In this document: piece after piece, positions 15,931 through 23,161 of the stretch
Layout: each line of letters opens with the position of its first letter
How positions within the stretch are numbered: position 1 is the stretch's first letter
The notes under the pieces: model-generated
What the model saw: the letters and a program-made list of their open reading frames with translations, nothing else
Database searches by the model: none
What the model was told of the DNA's origin: nothing
Origin: Nitrososphaerota archaeon
GTDB lineage: Archaea; Thermoproteota; Nitrososphaeria; Nitrososphaerales; CADDZS01
Assembly (NCBI GenBank): GCA_013288145.1
Contig: JABDCJ010000018.1
Coordinates: forward strand, 1-40,093
Reading direction: 5' to 3'
DNA length: 40,093 nt
Made by a program: the position numbers and the translations under genes

Positions 15931-16626
15931 CTGCTTTCGTGGAGCGGTGGAAAGGACAGCTCACTTGCCCTAAACAAAATTCTTGGAGAGAGCGACATCA
16001 AGGTAGTCGGTCTCGTAACGACGGTTACCCAAGACTACGACCGGATCAGTATGCATGGAGTTCGACGATCTTTACTTCGACAACAGGCAGCTTCAATCGG
16101 CCTCCCACTTTACGAAGTTGGTATTCCGAAGGATGCAACAAATGAGATCTATGAAAAGGAAATGCAGTCTCTCGTTGCAAAGCTAATGGAAGAAAAATCT
16201 GTTTCCGCTGTGGTTTTCGGTGACATATTCCTTCAGGATATCCGGGAGTACAGAGAGAAACTACTTTCTAGGCTGGAGATGAAGTGCATCTTTCCGCTGT
16301 GGGCAAAGGATACACGCGAATTGGCGAGGAGCTTCATTGAAGAAAAGTTTAGGGCAATAATTTGTACCGTTGATCCCAGAAAGATTAGTCCAGACCTCTG
16401 CGGCAGGGAATTCGACTACTCATTTCTCTCTGCGCTGCCTTCGGGAGCTGATCCTTGCGGCGAGAACGGCGAGTTCCATACATTTGTTTTCGACGGACCG
16501 ATCTTCAAGAAACCGATCAATGTCGTAAAGGGGCAGATAGTTGAAAGAGACGGTTTTTACTTTGCAGATATTTTACCGCTAGAGGATAGTGAGCGCGGCG
16601 GCGAGAGCACCTTCCTCCGCCAGTAG
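15931..16626 (+). CDS. PP-loop ATPase, diphthine-ammonia-ligase-like (start codon uncertain)
   Basis: About 231 residues of the adenine nucleotide alpha hydrolase superfamily, which activates a carboxylate with ATP; the archaeal/eukaryotic relative Dph6 amidates diphthine on EF-2. The family signature SWSGGKDSS is encoded in frame at 15937-15963, followed by VGLVTTV, HGVRRSLL, FGDIFLQDIREYREKLL, PLWAKDT, DPRKI and DPCGENGEFHTF. The first ATG in frame (16051) would delete the ATP-binding loop. No ATG, GTG or TTG lies in frame after the TAA at 15871, whereas a GTG at 15911 overlapping the permease stop is in another frame. So either a rare start (CTG 15931, ACG 15922) or a one-base deletion near 15915-15930. 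The 3' end overlaps the DUF4443 gene. Confidence 0.75.
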   Translation: MLSWSGGKDSSLALNKILGESDIKVVGLVTTVTQDYDRISMHGVRRSLLRQQAASIGLPLYEVGIPKDATNEIYEKEMQSLVAKLMEEKSVSAVVFGDIFLQDIREYREKLLSRLEMKCIFPLWAKDTRELARSFIEEKFRAIICTVDPRKISPDLCGREFDYSFLSALPSGADPCGENGEFHTFVFDGPIFKKPINVVKGQIVERDGFYFADILPLEDSERGGESTFLRQ

Positions 16627-17208
16627 CGCAGAATCAGCCCCGCTTACTATGACGATGTCCCCATCTTTCAGGTCTGACTCGCCCCTAATCGCTATCCACG
16701 GTTCAGAGGGACCCATCGCTTCACAATCTTCCATGTCGCCGGGAATCTTGAATCTACCTCCGGAATAAATGACCGTGAGAGCGCCCGTGGCACCTGCCCT
16801 AATCGAAGCATCCCTCTGCTCCAGCCCCTTCTTTATTCTCGCTTCTAGATCGCGAACGATCACGTACCAGTAGTATTCCCCAAGATCCAGGGCTTTTGCC
16901 TCGACCGCTGAGCTTTTGGGAATTGCCCGTGAGATTGATTGAAACTTTTTCCTGCCCTTGTCAGTCAGTGCACAGCCGCGTGAATCCACCGTTATCAGTC
17001 CGGCGTCCTTCAGGCGGCTGATCAGCGTCCTTACTTCACCCTGGCCTAGTCCGGTGGTTTTCCCAAGCTTGAACCGTCCAACCCTGGTATCAGAATTTCC
17101 GATCACGAATAGCGCCTTCAAGACATCGGTCTCTCCGTAGGATGCTCTCGGTCCTCTGTAGTCGGAAGCGAGCACCGACTGGATTTGTTTTCTCAGTTGA
17201 GTTTCCAA
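16579..17208 (-). CDS. DUF4443 archaeal winged-helix regulator
   Basis: 209 residues from ATG. Residues about 25-95 form a winged helix (DVLKALFVIGNSDTRVGRFKLGK, QGEVRTLISRLKDAGLI, GCALTDKGRKKF). The C-terminal half (about 105-209), with GATGALTVIYSGGRFKIPGD and LKDGDIVIVSGAD, matches the archaeal DUF4443 domain and may bind a ligand. It is the last gene of the minus-strand run 20380-16579, starting 49 bases after the BtuF-like stop, and may be that module's regulator. Its 3' end overlaps the convergent PP-loop ATPase gene by 48 bases. Confidence 0.82.
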   Translation of the reverse strand: METQLRKQIQSVLASDYRGPRASYGETDVLKALFVIGNSDTRVGRFKLGKTTGLGQGEVRTLISRLKDAGLITVDSRGCALTDKGRKKFQSISRAIPKSSAVEAKALDLGEYYWYVIVRDLEARIKKGLEQRDASIRAGATGALTVIYSGGRFKIPGDMEDCEAMGPSEPWIAIRGESDLKDGDIVIVSGADSALLAEEGALAAALTIL

Positions 17209-17257
17209 ATTGAGCTATCTCTTGAAGAGTTTTCCTTAGATAATCCCCGATTCTATT

Positions 17258-18268
17258 TCAGATAAATCTTCTTTCGCTCAGTGAATACACTGCAGAATTT
17301 GGAGGTTTGTAATCGGGAAACAATCCCGGGTGTAGGAGAAATGCCATAATTTCTAGCCCATCAACGAGACGGGGCCCGGATCGACTGTAAAATGAAGGAC
17401 TGTCTAATACAAACACATCCCCACTTTTTACTGCGCGCATTTCATTCCACTTTGGCTTTGAAGTCAAGGTGGAAATTTCCGAAATAGTTCTTCCAACGTC
17501 ATAGCCACACACCGTGACGAAAATCACTTCGGGGTCTGCGTTCAAGACATCCTCCCATTCGACGGCGGTTGACGGTTCCCCAAACCTTCCTAGAATTTCC
17601 TTTCCGCCGGCGTAATCCACGAGTTCGGGCATCCAGTGCCCCGAGCAGTACACGGGGTCCAGCCATTCAAGACAGAAAACGGACGGGTGTTCAATCTTCG
17701 AACTGGCGCATCTCTCCCTAACTTTATTGACTCGTCTTTCATATTCCCTGACTAACTGCCTTGCCGTCTCAAGCGTTCCGGTAGCTCTCCCGACCCTGAT
17801 TACGTCGCCTAACACTTCTTCGAGGTTGTGCGGAGTAAGAGATAGAATCCTGGGCTTGGGGTCGAGATTTGCAATTGTTTTCGACACTTCTCGCAGCGGG
17901 GTCGCGCAAACTTCGCAGAGCTCCTGCGTGATTATCAAGTCCGGAGAAAGAGATCTCAACAGCTTCTCGTCAATTTCATAGACCGAGTTTCCTTTGGTTA
18001 TCCTTTCGAGCACCGCGTCATCTATAGCTCTGCTCGTCATCTTCGTGGAGTCGAAAACCGATCTCATCACGACTGGTTTCGATCTAACCTCGGGTGGATA
18101 GTCGCACTCGTGAGTGATTCCAACGACCTTACCTTCAAGACCAAGAAGGGCAACAATCTCCGTTGCACTGGGGAGCGTTGTGACTATTCTCTCGACGGTT
18201 ACCCGATCAAAATCCTCGGTACTTTCAAGGATCTTGTGATCAGAGTGCGACGGCGGGTAAAGGCTCAA
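17258..18268 (-). CDS. BtuF-like periplasmic-binding-fold protein (corrinoid-binding-like), without signal peptide
   Basis: 336 residues from the TTG at 18268. The frame is open to 18424, but that would overlap the upstream gene by over 100 bases with an Arg/Ser-rich stretch, so I reject it. The helical-backbone type III substrate-binding fold is clear: VTTLPSATEIVALLGLEGKV, GITHECDYPPEV, LITQELCEVCA, CLEWLDPVYCSGHW, ELVDYAGG, WEDVLNADPEVIFVTVCGY and a C-terminal RSGPRLVDGLEIMAFLLHP. Relatives bind cobalamin or other metal chelates outside the cell; here no signal peptide or lipobox is seen, so the protein looks cytosolic. No BtuCD permease or ATPase is adjacent; an ECF S component and a DUF4430 protein lie upstream in the same run. 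Confidence 0.8.
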   Translation of the reverse strand: MSLYPPSHSDHKILESTEDFDRVTVERIVTTLPSATEIVALLGLEGKVVGITHECDYPPEVRSKPVVMRSVFDSTKMTSRAIDDAVLERITKGNSVYEIDEKLLRSLSPDLIITQELCEVCATPLREVSKTIANLDPKPRILSLTPHNLEEVLGDVIRVGRATGTLETARQLVREYERRVNKVRERCASSKIEHPSVFCLEWLDPVYCSGHWMPELVDYAGGKEILGRFGEPSTAVEWEDVLNADPEVIFVTVCGYDVGRTISEISTLTSKPKWNEMRAVKSGDVFVLDSPSFYSRSGPRLVDGLEIMAFLLHPGLFPDYKPPNSAVYSLSERRFI

Positions 18269-18317
18269 TGAATTCGCAGTAATTAATCCAGTCCGCAATT
18301 TCTTAAGCCTTTGATCA

Positions 18318-19244
18318 TTAGATGGGATACTCACCGCAGATCGTGCAGAAATTTGCCTTGTCCGGGACGTTCGAGGTGCAGCCGGGGCATCTTCTCCTCT
18401 CCGGGTCGGAAGTCGGCGGTCCAATTTCCCTTCGATAAATCTCGTAATAGTGAAGCTGCTTTTGATCGCGCAGCCTTACGTGATCACTTTCGAGGTACCT
18501 CGACTTCTTTTCACTGAATTCGAGCGAGTCGATGCTTTTCGAGTAGACGTGCGGAAGTTCAGTGGTGCCCGATCCGTACTCGATTGGAGTCTTTTTCCTC
18601 CAGATGATCTCTTGGGGTAGCTCGCTTTCGAAAGCCTTTCTCAGGATGAACTTTCCAAATACAACTCCACTCGTTGAATTCTTGTTTACCAGAAATTCAA
18701 ACGGAAGATCGCTAGTTGCAAACTCCTTTACTCTATCATCGAGGAATGGAAGAAGAGCTTCAATCCCCAGGAATTTTGCAAGCGGAATCGAAGAAAAATG
18801 CATAACATCCCATAGATGATGTAGTTTTGAAATAGCTTCTTTTTCTGGCAGGTTTGCGACGAAACTGTAGCCAGCAAGCAACTCGTCTGCCGCATCGCCG
18901 GTAAGAACTCGAGAATATCCAAGGGATTTAGCTGTCTTCAGTCCAAGAAAAATTGCGACGCTGTTTCTTATCTCCATCGGATCGAAAGAGCGGAGAATTC
19001 TGATTACCTCGGGAAGAGAGAATTCAATATCATTAAGACTGCTTTGTACTATTTCTTGTCTTATCCCTAGCCTAGAGGAGACCAGTCTTGAATATTCGAG
19101 ATCCGGTGCGGGAAAGACCTTCATGATTACGGTGAAAGCACGGAGTTCGGGATTTGATCTCGAAGCAATCGCACAGAGTATGCTCGTGTCTAAACCGCCG
19201 GATAATAGGATCGAGTCCCTGTCTTTTCTCGGTAGCTTCGACAA
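18318..19244 (-). CDS. asparagine-synthetase-like amidating ATPase with C-terminal zinc ribbon (frameshifted N-terminus)
   Basis: 308 residues from a TTG at 19244. The AsnB C-terminal ATP pyrophosphatase domain is clear: PP-loop LLSGGLDTSI (13-22), RVLTGDAADELLAGY (about 112-126) and the C-terminal basic RKKTPIEYG. The glutaminase domain of AsnB is missing, as in archaeal single-domain relatives. Residues about 288-306 are a zinc ribbon CPGC-x12-CTIC. The natural N-terminus lies in another frame (19225-19326): its sequence MELLRSKLHAAIE ... LLVEATEK joins exactly to DRDSILLSGG if one A is removed from the run at 19224-19227. The gene sits between the DUF4430 and BtuF-like genes, suggesting the ligand is amidated or adenylylated (inference). 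Confidence 0.78.
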   Translation of the reverse strand: MSKLPRKDRDSILLSGGLDTSILCAIASRSNPELRAFTVIMKVFPAPDLEYSRLVSSRLGIRQEIVQSSLNDIEFSLPEVIRILRSFDPMEIRNSVAIFLGLKTAKSLGYSRVLTGDAADELLAGYSFVANLPEKEAISKLHHLWDVMHFSSIPLAKFLGIEALLPFLDDRVKEFATSDLPFEFLVNKNSTSGVVFGKFILRKAFESELPQEIIWRKKTPIEYGSGTTELPHVYSKSIDSLEFSEKKSRYLESDHVRLRDQKQLHYYEIYRREIGPPTSDPERRRCPGCTSNVPDKANFCTICGEYPI

Positions 19245-19326
19245 GGAGCTTTCTCAGCGAGTAGGCTGCTTTTGAGAAATCATTCTGCTCTATGGCTGCG
19301 TGCAATTTGCTCCGCAGTAGCTCCAT
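19225..19326 (-). other. displaced N-terminal segment of the asparagine-synthetase-like gene
   Basis: From ATG at 19326 this frame encodes a helical 34-residue segment, MELLRSKLHAAIEQNDFS and SLRKLLVEATEK, that is expected just before the PP-loop domain in this family. It then runs out of frame at the AAAA run (TTTT, 19224-19227). It overlaps the end of the DUF4430 gene by 37 bases, consistent with translational coupling of an intact ancestor. Confidence 0.6.
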
Positions 19327-19778
19327 GCAAAGATTGATCCATTAAACACGGGGAGCAGGTCGGGACCGGCAGAAGCCTGCTGCCATAAAGCGGTTTTGTT
19401 GTAAGTCCATAGCAGCCAGTAAAGAGAGTTCGTATTTCCGACGTTGTTGAGCGCAGTAACAAAGTGAGACTGGTACTGAGGATAGTAGGTGGCGTTAATC
19501 TGCCCTCCAGTGATGACCTGAGTTTCCACGTAAAAATTCGTACCCGGCTGGACGTTAGTCACGTTAAACCAGTGTCTAGTTCCGTTGCCATAGTCAATCA
19601 GCACGTCTGACAAGTACTTTACATTGAGCCGGTTGAGCTCGCTAACGTACGTTGAATTCTGCGCTTGAGCCTGACTGTATTGGTAGTAATAGAGTCCAGC
19701 AATTGTAGAGACGATTACGAGAAGGGCAACGAGGACAGCGACAGCGACGTAGAGATTTCTAGAGGTACGAGTTGCCAC
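19290..19778 (-). CDS. membrane-anchored DUF4430 (transcobalamin C-terminal-like) protein
   Basis: 162 residues from ATG. An N-terminal helix (about 9-31) anchors the protein, with residues 40-162 outside the cell. The exported part ends in a DUF4430 pattern: VLIDYGNGTRHWFNVTNV, then SLYWLLWTYNKTALW, PVFNGSIFAWSY. This domain resembles the C-terminal domain of transcobalamin and intrinsic factor, which caps bound cobalamin, although binding by the microbial versions is not generally proven. It follows the ECF S-component gene by five bases and is followed by the amidating ATPase, so it is likely the external ligand-capture protein of this module. Confidence 0.75.
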   Translation of the reverse strand: MATRTSRNLYVAVAVLVALLVIVSTIAGLYYYQYSQAQAQNSTYVSELNRLNVKYLSDVLIDYGNGTRHWFNVTNVQPGTNFYVETQVITGGQINATYYPQYQSHFVTALNNVGNTNSLYWLLWTYNKTALWQQASAGPDLLPVFNGSIFAWSYCGANCTQP

Positions 19779-19783
19779 GGTTT

Positions 19784-20380
19784 CTAGTTACCCCCAGGTG
19801 CTTTTGTTAGGGCAGGTACAGCTTTTTGATCCCTTATCCTTCGAGAATTCTTGTGCAGAAAGACAATTACAATTGGAGCTAGCGTCGCTCCGAAGACAAA
19901 ATCGCTTAACTCGTGTGCAACCATAAAATAAATCGAGCCCGGATTAAACTCGAATGCGAGCAGCGCGAGAAGGCTGTGCGCTCCAGCAATCAATCCGGTG
20001 GCGATGTTGGTCTCAAAGTCCCAGATAAAAGCGGTGATCGAAAGAATCGCTCCGAAGAATAGATTCTCTGCCGCGAATGTGGATACACCGTCATACTTCC
20101 AGATTTTTGATGCAAAATATCCGGCGAAAACAAAGAGAAGTTCACCCCCAACCAGGAATGGTGCAATCGGTAGAAAAAATCCGTACGGAGTAACTACGCT
20201 CCATATTAGTTCAGACAAAACCGCAATCGAAGCCCCGATCCTGAAACCAAATACAAAGGTAGATGCGAATACCAGGGTGTCCATCAATTTGACATTTAGG
20301 GCAGGAGAAAGGGCGAAATCGCTAGCGATTATCAAAGAGGTAAAAATCGCAATTACCGATATCGTCTTCGAGGAGTGCAT
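19784..20380 (-). CDS. ECF-type transporter S component-like membrane protein
   Basis: 198 residues from ATG. Six hydrophobic helices (roughly 5-25, 35-55, 60-85, 90-110, 118-138, 150-175) with the short N-terminal helix and the pattern NVKLMDTLVFASTFVFGFRIGASIAVLSELIWSVVTPYG match ECF transporter substrate-binding (S) subunits. S components capture a vitamin or metal and toggle in the membrane on a shared EcfA/EcfT motor, here absent from the window. First gene of the run, with a TATA box about 30 bases upstream. Substrate not determinable; the linked DUF4430 and BtuF-like genes suggest a corrinoid. Confidence 0.75.
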   Translation of the reverse strand: MHSSKTISVIAIFTSLIIASDFALSPALNVKLMDTLVFASTFVFGFRIGASIAVLSELIWSVVTPYGFFLPIAPFLVGGELLFVFAGYFASKIWKYDGVSTFAAENLFFGAILSITAFIWDFETNIATGLIAGAHSLLALLAFEFNPGSIYFMVAHELSDFVFGATLAPIVIVFLHKNSRRIRDQKAVPALTKAPGGN

Positions 20381-20404
20381 GGCTGACTGGCTAATCCAGC
20401 CATA

Positions 20405-20416
20405 TCCTTAAAGCTT
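20405..20416 (-). promoter_or_regulatory. TATA box of the ECF/DUF4430/BtuF-like run
   Basis: On the minus strand the site reads gctttaaggata, about 30 bases before the ATG at 20380, fitting a nearly leaderless transcript covering the five downstream minus-strand genes. Confidence 0.45.
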
Positions 20417-20483
20417 TCGCGCTAGAGGAATGTGAAAACAAATGAAGGAAGAGAGTAAGGACTTTCGAATTTTTCCGTCTATT

Positions 20484-21290
20484 CTAACTCAGCAGGTAAA
20501 CAACCTGCACTTGAGTACTGTATTGCGATTGACCCGGCGAGATTGGTACGTTGTAGTTTATCGTTGATGCGGACATTGTGACGGCAGCCCCAAATGAGGT
20601 ATTCGCCCCGTAAAATGGCTGGGGATAGTTATTGCCGATGATCGTCACACTTTGAATTCCCGTGACTTTGAGGCCCTCAGACTGGGCGATCAAAAGAGCT
20701 GTCTCGTTTGCACTCGCAACTGCGTTCTTCAGCGCCTGGTTTTGAAGCTGACCTTGTAGAGCATTGGAGAGCACGTACTGGATGCTCTGTATCTGGTTCA
20801 CGCCGGAGTTTACAGCCGCATTTATCAACGAATCGAGCTTCGCGATCTCGCTTCCCTGAAGCGTTACCTGGATGTCGTTGGTGGCCTGATATCCATTTAT
20901 CGTGTTTGAGGACTGCGAATAGGTCGGACCGAAATTAAAGTTCGTAGTCTGAACGTCTGTACTGTTTATGTTCACATTCTTCTCAATTGCACTGATCGCC
21001 GCTGTCATATTCGCACTGTTATCCAGTAGCACTGCCGTCGCATTCGGTCCTGTATTGGTTACACCAAGTAAGATTTGAATTTCATCTGGTACCGCATTTG
21101 CAATACCATTTCCAGTCACCGTAATGGTCGAAGGCGTACTATTGGTCGTAACCGTCTGCTGCGAGGTAGCTGCCTGCGAGGACTTTGCGAGCGTAGCTGA
21201 ATAGGCCACCATTCCCAAGAAAGCGACCGCGAGGACGGCTATAACAAGAGACACTCCTACTATTCTTCCCGAAATCTGATTACTGCTCAT
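20484..21290 (-). CDS. SIMPL-domain (DUF541) exported protein
   Basis: 268 residues from ATG. An N-terminal helix (about 9-31) directs export or anchors the protein. The remainder matches the SIMPL/DUF541 family: STITVTGNGIANAVPDEIQILLGV (about 54-77), GYQATNDIQVTLQG, and NETALLIAQSEGLKVTGIQSV. Bacterial relatives are periplasmic or surface proteins linked to oxidative stress (YggE) or signalling. A TATA box at 21312-21323 lies 27 bases before the start, so the message is leaderless. Stands alone. Confidence 0.9.
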   Translation of the reverse strand: MSSNQISGRIVGVSLVIAVLAVAFLGMVAYSATLAKSSQAATSQQTVTTNSTPSTITVTGNGIANAVPDEIQILLGVTNTGPNATAVLLDNSANMTAAISAIEKNVNINSTDVQTTNFNFGPTYSQSSNTINGYQATNDIQVTLQGSEIAKLDSLINAAVNSGVNQIQSIQYVLSNALQGQLQNQALKNAVASANETALLIAQSEGLKVTGIQSVTIIGNNYPQPFYGANTSFGAAVTMSASTINYNVPISPGQSQYSTQVQVVYLLS

Positions 21291-21311
21291 GGCCTGAGTG
21301 GAGGATAAATC

Positions 21312-21323
21312 ACTAATATAGTT
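21312..21323 (-). promoter_or_regulatory. TATA box of the SIMPL gene
   Basis: aactatattagt on the minus strand, centred about 27 bases before the ATG at 21290, giving a leaderless transcript. Confidence 0.5.
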
Positions 21324-21455
21324 CCAGGGAAGCGAACAGCTATATCAAATACAGAACGACTTTCGAAGGTATCGGAACATCGTCTATACTGAACATTCTA
21401 TAAACTGCTTACAATTCCGACTTAACTGGGGCTCCATTTTCTGGCTCTATTGAAT

Positions 21456-21623
21456 TCACCCCATTGATATCGCACCGCTGGCCGGGCTTTCATCAGATTG
21501 GGTAAGAGCTGTATAGCCCACAATGTCAGTAAACGTTATGGCAGCTAGTTTGCGATCTTCCCACCATCAATTCGAGACATTGGAATCTTCTAGCTGGTAC
21601 TTTCGGCGGTCTTTGAGATCCAT
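21456..21623 (-). pseudogene. remnant of a class III adenylate/guanylate cyclase
   Basis: In the otherwise gene-free gap 21291-21874 the minus strand encodes EDRKLAAITFTDIVGYTALT followed by QSDE, the hallmark N-terminal start of class III cyclase catalytic domains including the first metal-binding Asp in FTDIVGYT. An in-frame ATG at 21623 opens the frame, but a TGA interrupts it at 21567-21569, and a second TGA ends it at 21456-21458 after only about 36 codons of the domain. The rest of the roughly 180-residue domain is not found downstream. This is a decayed, truncated copy of a gene type common in soil Thaumarchaeota-like genomes. Confidence 0.72.
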
Positions 21624-21675
21624 CGGAGGCGAGATAAAATGGTTTTACGGCTAAGATAAAGTTACTAAATCGGAG

Positions 21676-21691
21676 AATTCTCTCCGAGACT
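21676..21691. other. small perfect hairpin in the 21291-21874 gap
   Basis: CGGAGA-ATTC-TCTCCG is a six-pair stem with a four-base loop. It lies about 50 bases upstream (minus-strand sense) of the cyclase remnant. Apart from the remnant and this hairpin I see nothing else in this 580-base gap. Confidence 0.3.
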
Positions 21692-21874
21692 CATTGCAAA
21701 AATTTCGCTGGGATCGGCGAACTATCTAACGAATTTGAAATCTGCACCTACCACGAGATCGATCTTAGATCGAAATACGACCGGAAAGACTAGTTGAATT
21801 TCACTGGAAACTTCGGCCCTTGCGAATATCGTAGAGAAGCATTAATTTGGGGATTCCGCAACTAAGATATTTCT

Positions 21875-22168
21875 ATGGTCAGGACTTGGGTCTCGGGGAA
21901 TGCGAATACCGCGGTCGTGGACAAACTTCGAAGTGAGATCGCGTCTCTTGAAGCCGAACGGGACAAGTTAATCGATTCAAACAAATCAAAGATATTCCAG
22001 TGGGTTTCGAAGACAATCAAGACTGGAGGTATACCCGAAGGAAATCTGACGAAAGAGGTGAAGGAGATAATATCTGAGTACGAGTCGATCACCCAGACAC
22101 TATTCGACAAGGAAGTGCTTCTTTCAGAGCGGATGGACGAACAGGCAAAGTTCGATTCACTTGGATAA
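21875..22168 (+). CDS. coiled-coil hypothetical protein
   Basis: 97 residues from ATG. Residues about 14-40 (VVDKLRSEIASLEAERDKLI) and 60-92 form amphipathic, charged helices likely to coil. No signal peptide, metal site or catalytic motif is visible. A TATA-like attaattt (21841-21848) lies about 30 bases before the start. The following ABC ATPase begins 31 bases after its stop, so it may be the first gene of that operon. Family unknown. Confidence 0.65.
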   Translation: MVRTWVSGNANTAVVDKLRSEIASLEAERDKLIDSNKSKIFQWVSKTIKTGGIPEGNLTKEVKEIISEYESITQTLFDKEVLLSERMDEQAKFDSLG

Positions 22169-22198
22169 GCTGTTCTCCGGAAATACGAAGTAACCTGA

Positions 22199-23158
22199 GT
22201 GACAGCTAATACGGACGAGGCGATAATTTCCCAGGGACTGTCGAAGTACTATGGGCAGGTCAAAGCGGTAGACGACGTTTCCTTTACTGTCGGTCGCGGC
22301 GAGATTTTTGGATTTCTTGGATTGAACGGTGCGGGGAAATCCACGACAATCAAGATGCTCTCGACGCTTGTGTCACCCACGAAGGGGAGTGCAAGGGTCC
22401 TTGGTTTCGACGTGGCAAAGGACGGGCTGGAGATTCGAAAGAGAACAGGCGTCGTTCAACAGCAGGAGAGCTACGATCGGAACCTCAAGGTCGCTGCCTC
22501 GCTACGGCTGTATGCTTCACTCTGGGGAATTGAGGAGAAACAAGCCCAAGAGAAGATAGAATTCCTCGTCGAAAAGTTTGGTCTCAAGGATAGCTTGGAC
22601 AGGAAAATCCGCTGGCTATCCTATGGTCTGAGAAGACGGCTACAAGTAGCAAGGGAATTTCTCCACGACACAGAGCTGCTGATCTTAGATGAGCCCACAG
22701 TTGGAATGGACGTTCTTGCACGGCACACATTCCTTGAATTTTGTAGGGAGCAGGCTCAGAAGGGCAAGACAGTATTTTACACGACGCACATAGTATCAGA
22801 GGCAGAGTACATCTGCGATCGCATTGCGGTCATTCACCATGGCAAGATAATCGCGCTGGATTCTCCTGGCGAGCTGAAGAAGAGGTACACTGATGTAAAA
22901 GGAGTCTCCGTAGTCTTGAGGAATGATGCCGAAGCAACGACATTGTTTAGGGCGCTCGATGGCTTGTCCAAAGACGTAGTGAAAAAAGAACTGATCAGCG
23001 GAACAAACGAGGTCAGAATAATCTCGCAAGACCCGTTCCGGCTGGTTTACGATCTGTCCAGTTTACTTCGAGCTCAAAACTTCGACGTGGAGTCGATTTC
23101 CGTGACGGGTCCCTCGCTGGAAGAAGTGATAATTCGACTAGTTGGAGACGCGACCTAG
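22199..23158 (+). CDS. ABC transporter ATP-binding protein (drug-exporter type)
   Basis: 319 residues, GTG start. Motifs: Walker A GLNGAGKST (41-49), Q-loop VVQQQESYDRNL, signature LSYGLRRRLQVAR (140-152; SYG instead of the usual SGG), Walker B LLILDEP (160-166) and TTHIVSEAE switch with His. Subfamily resembles DrrA/CcmA-type exporters. It is followed after three bases by its permease. Distinct in sequence from the ATPase at 14269, so not a recent duplicate. Confidence 0.95.
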   Translation: MTANTDEAIISQGLSKYYGQVKAVDDVSFTVGRGEIFGFLGLNGAGKSTTIKMLSTLVSPTKGSARVLGFDVAKDGLEIRKRTGVVQQQESYDRNLKVAASLRLYASLWGIEEKQAQEKIEFLVEKFGLKDSLDRKIRWLSYGLRRRLQVAREFLHDTELLILDEPTVGMDVLARHTFLEFCREQAQKGKTVFYTTHIVSEAEYICDRIAVIHHGKIIALDSPGELKKRYTDVKGVSVVLRNDAEATTLFRALDGLSKDVVKKELISGTNEVRIISQDPFRLVYDLSSLLRAQNFDVESISVTGPSLEEVIIRLVGDAT

Positions 23159-23161
23159 ATC

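Noticed and set aside
18269..18424. N-terminal extension of the BtuF-like gene
   Set aside because: Open frame but overlaps the upstream gene by more than 100 bases, is Arg/Ser-rich, and lacks homologous features; TTG at 18268 preferred.
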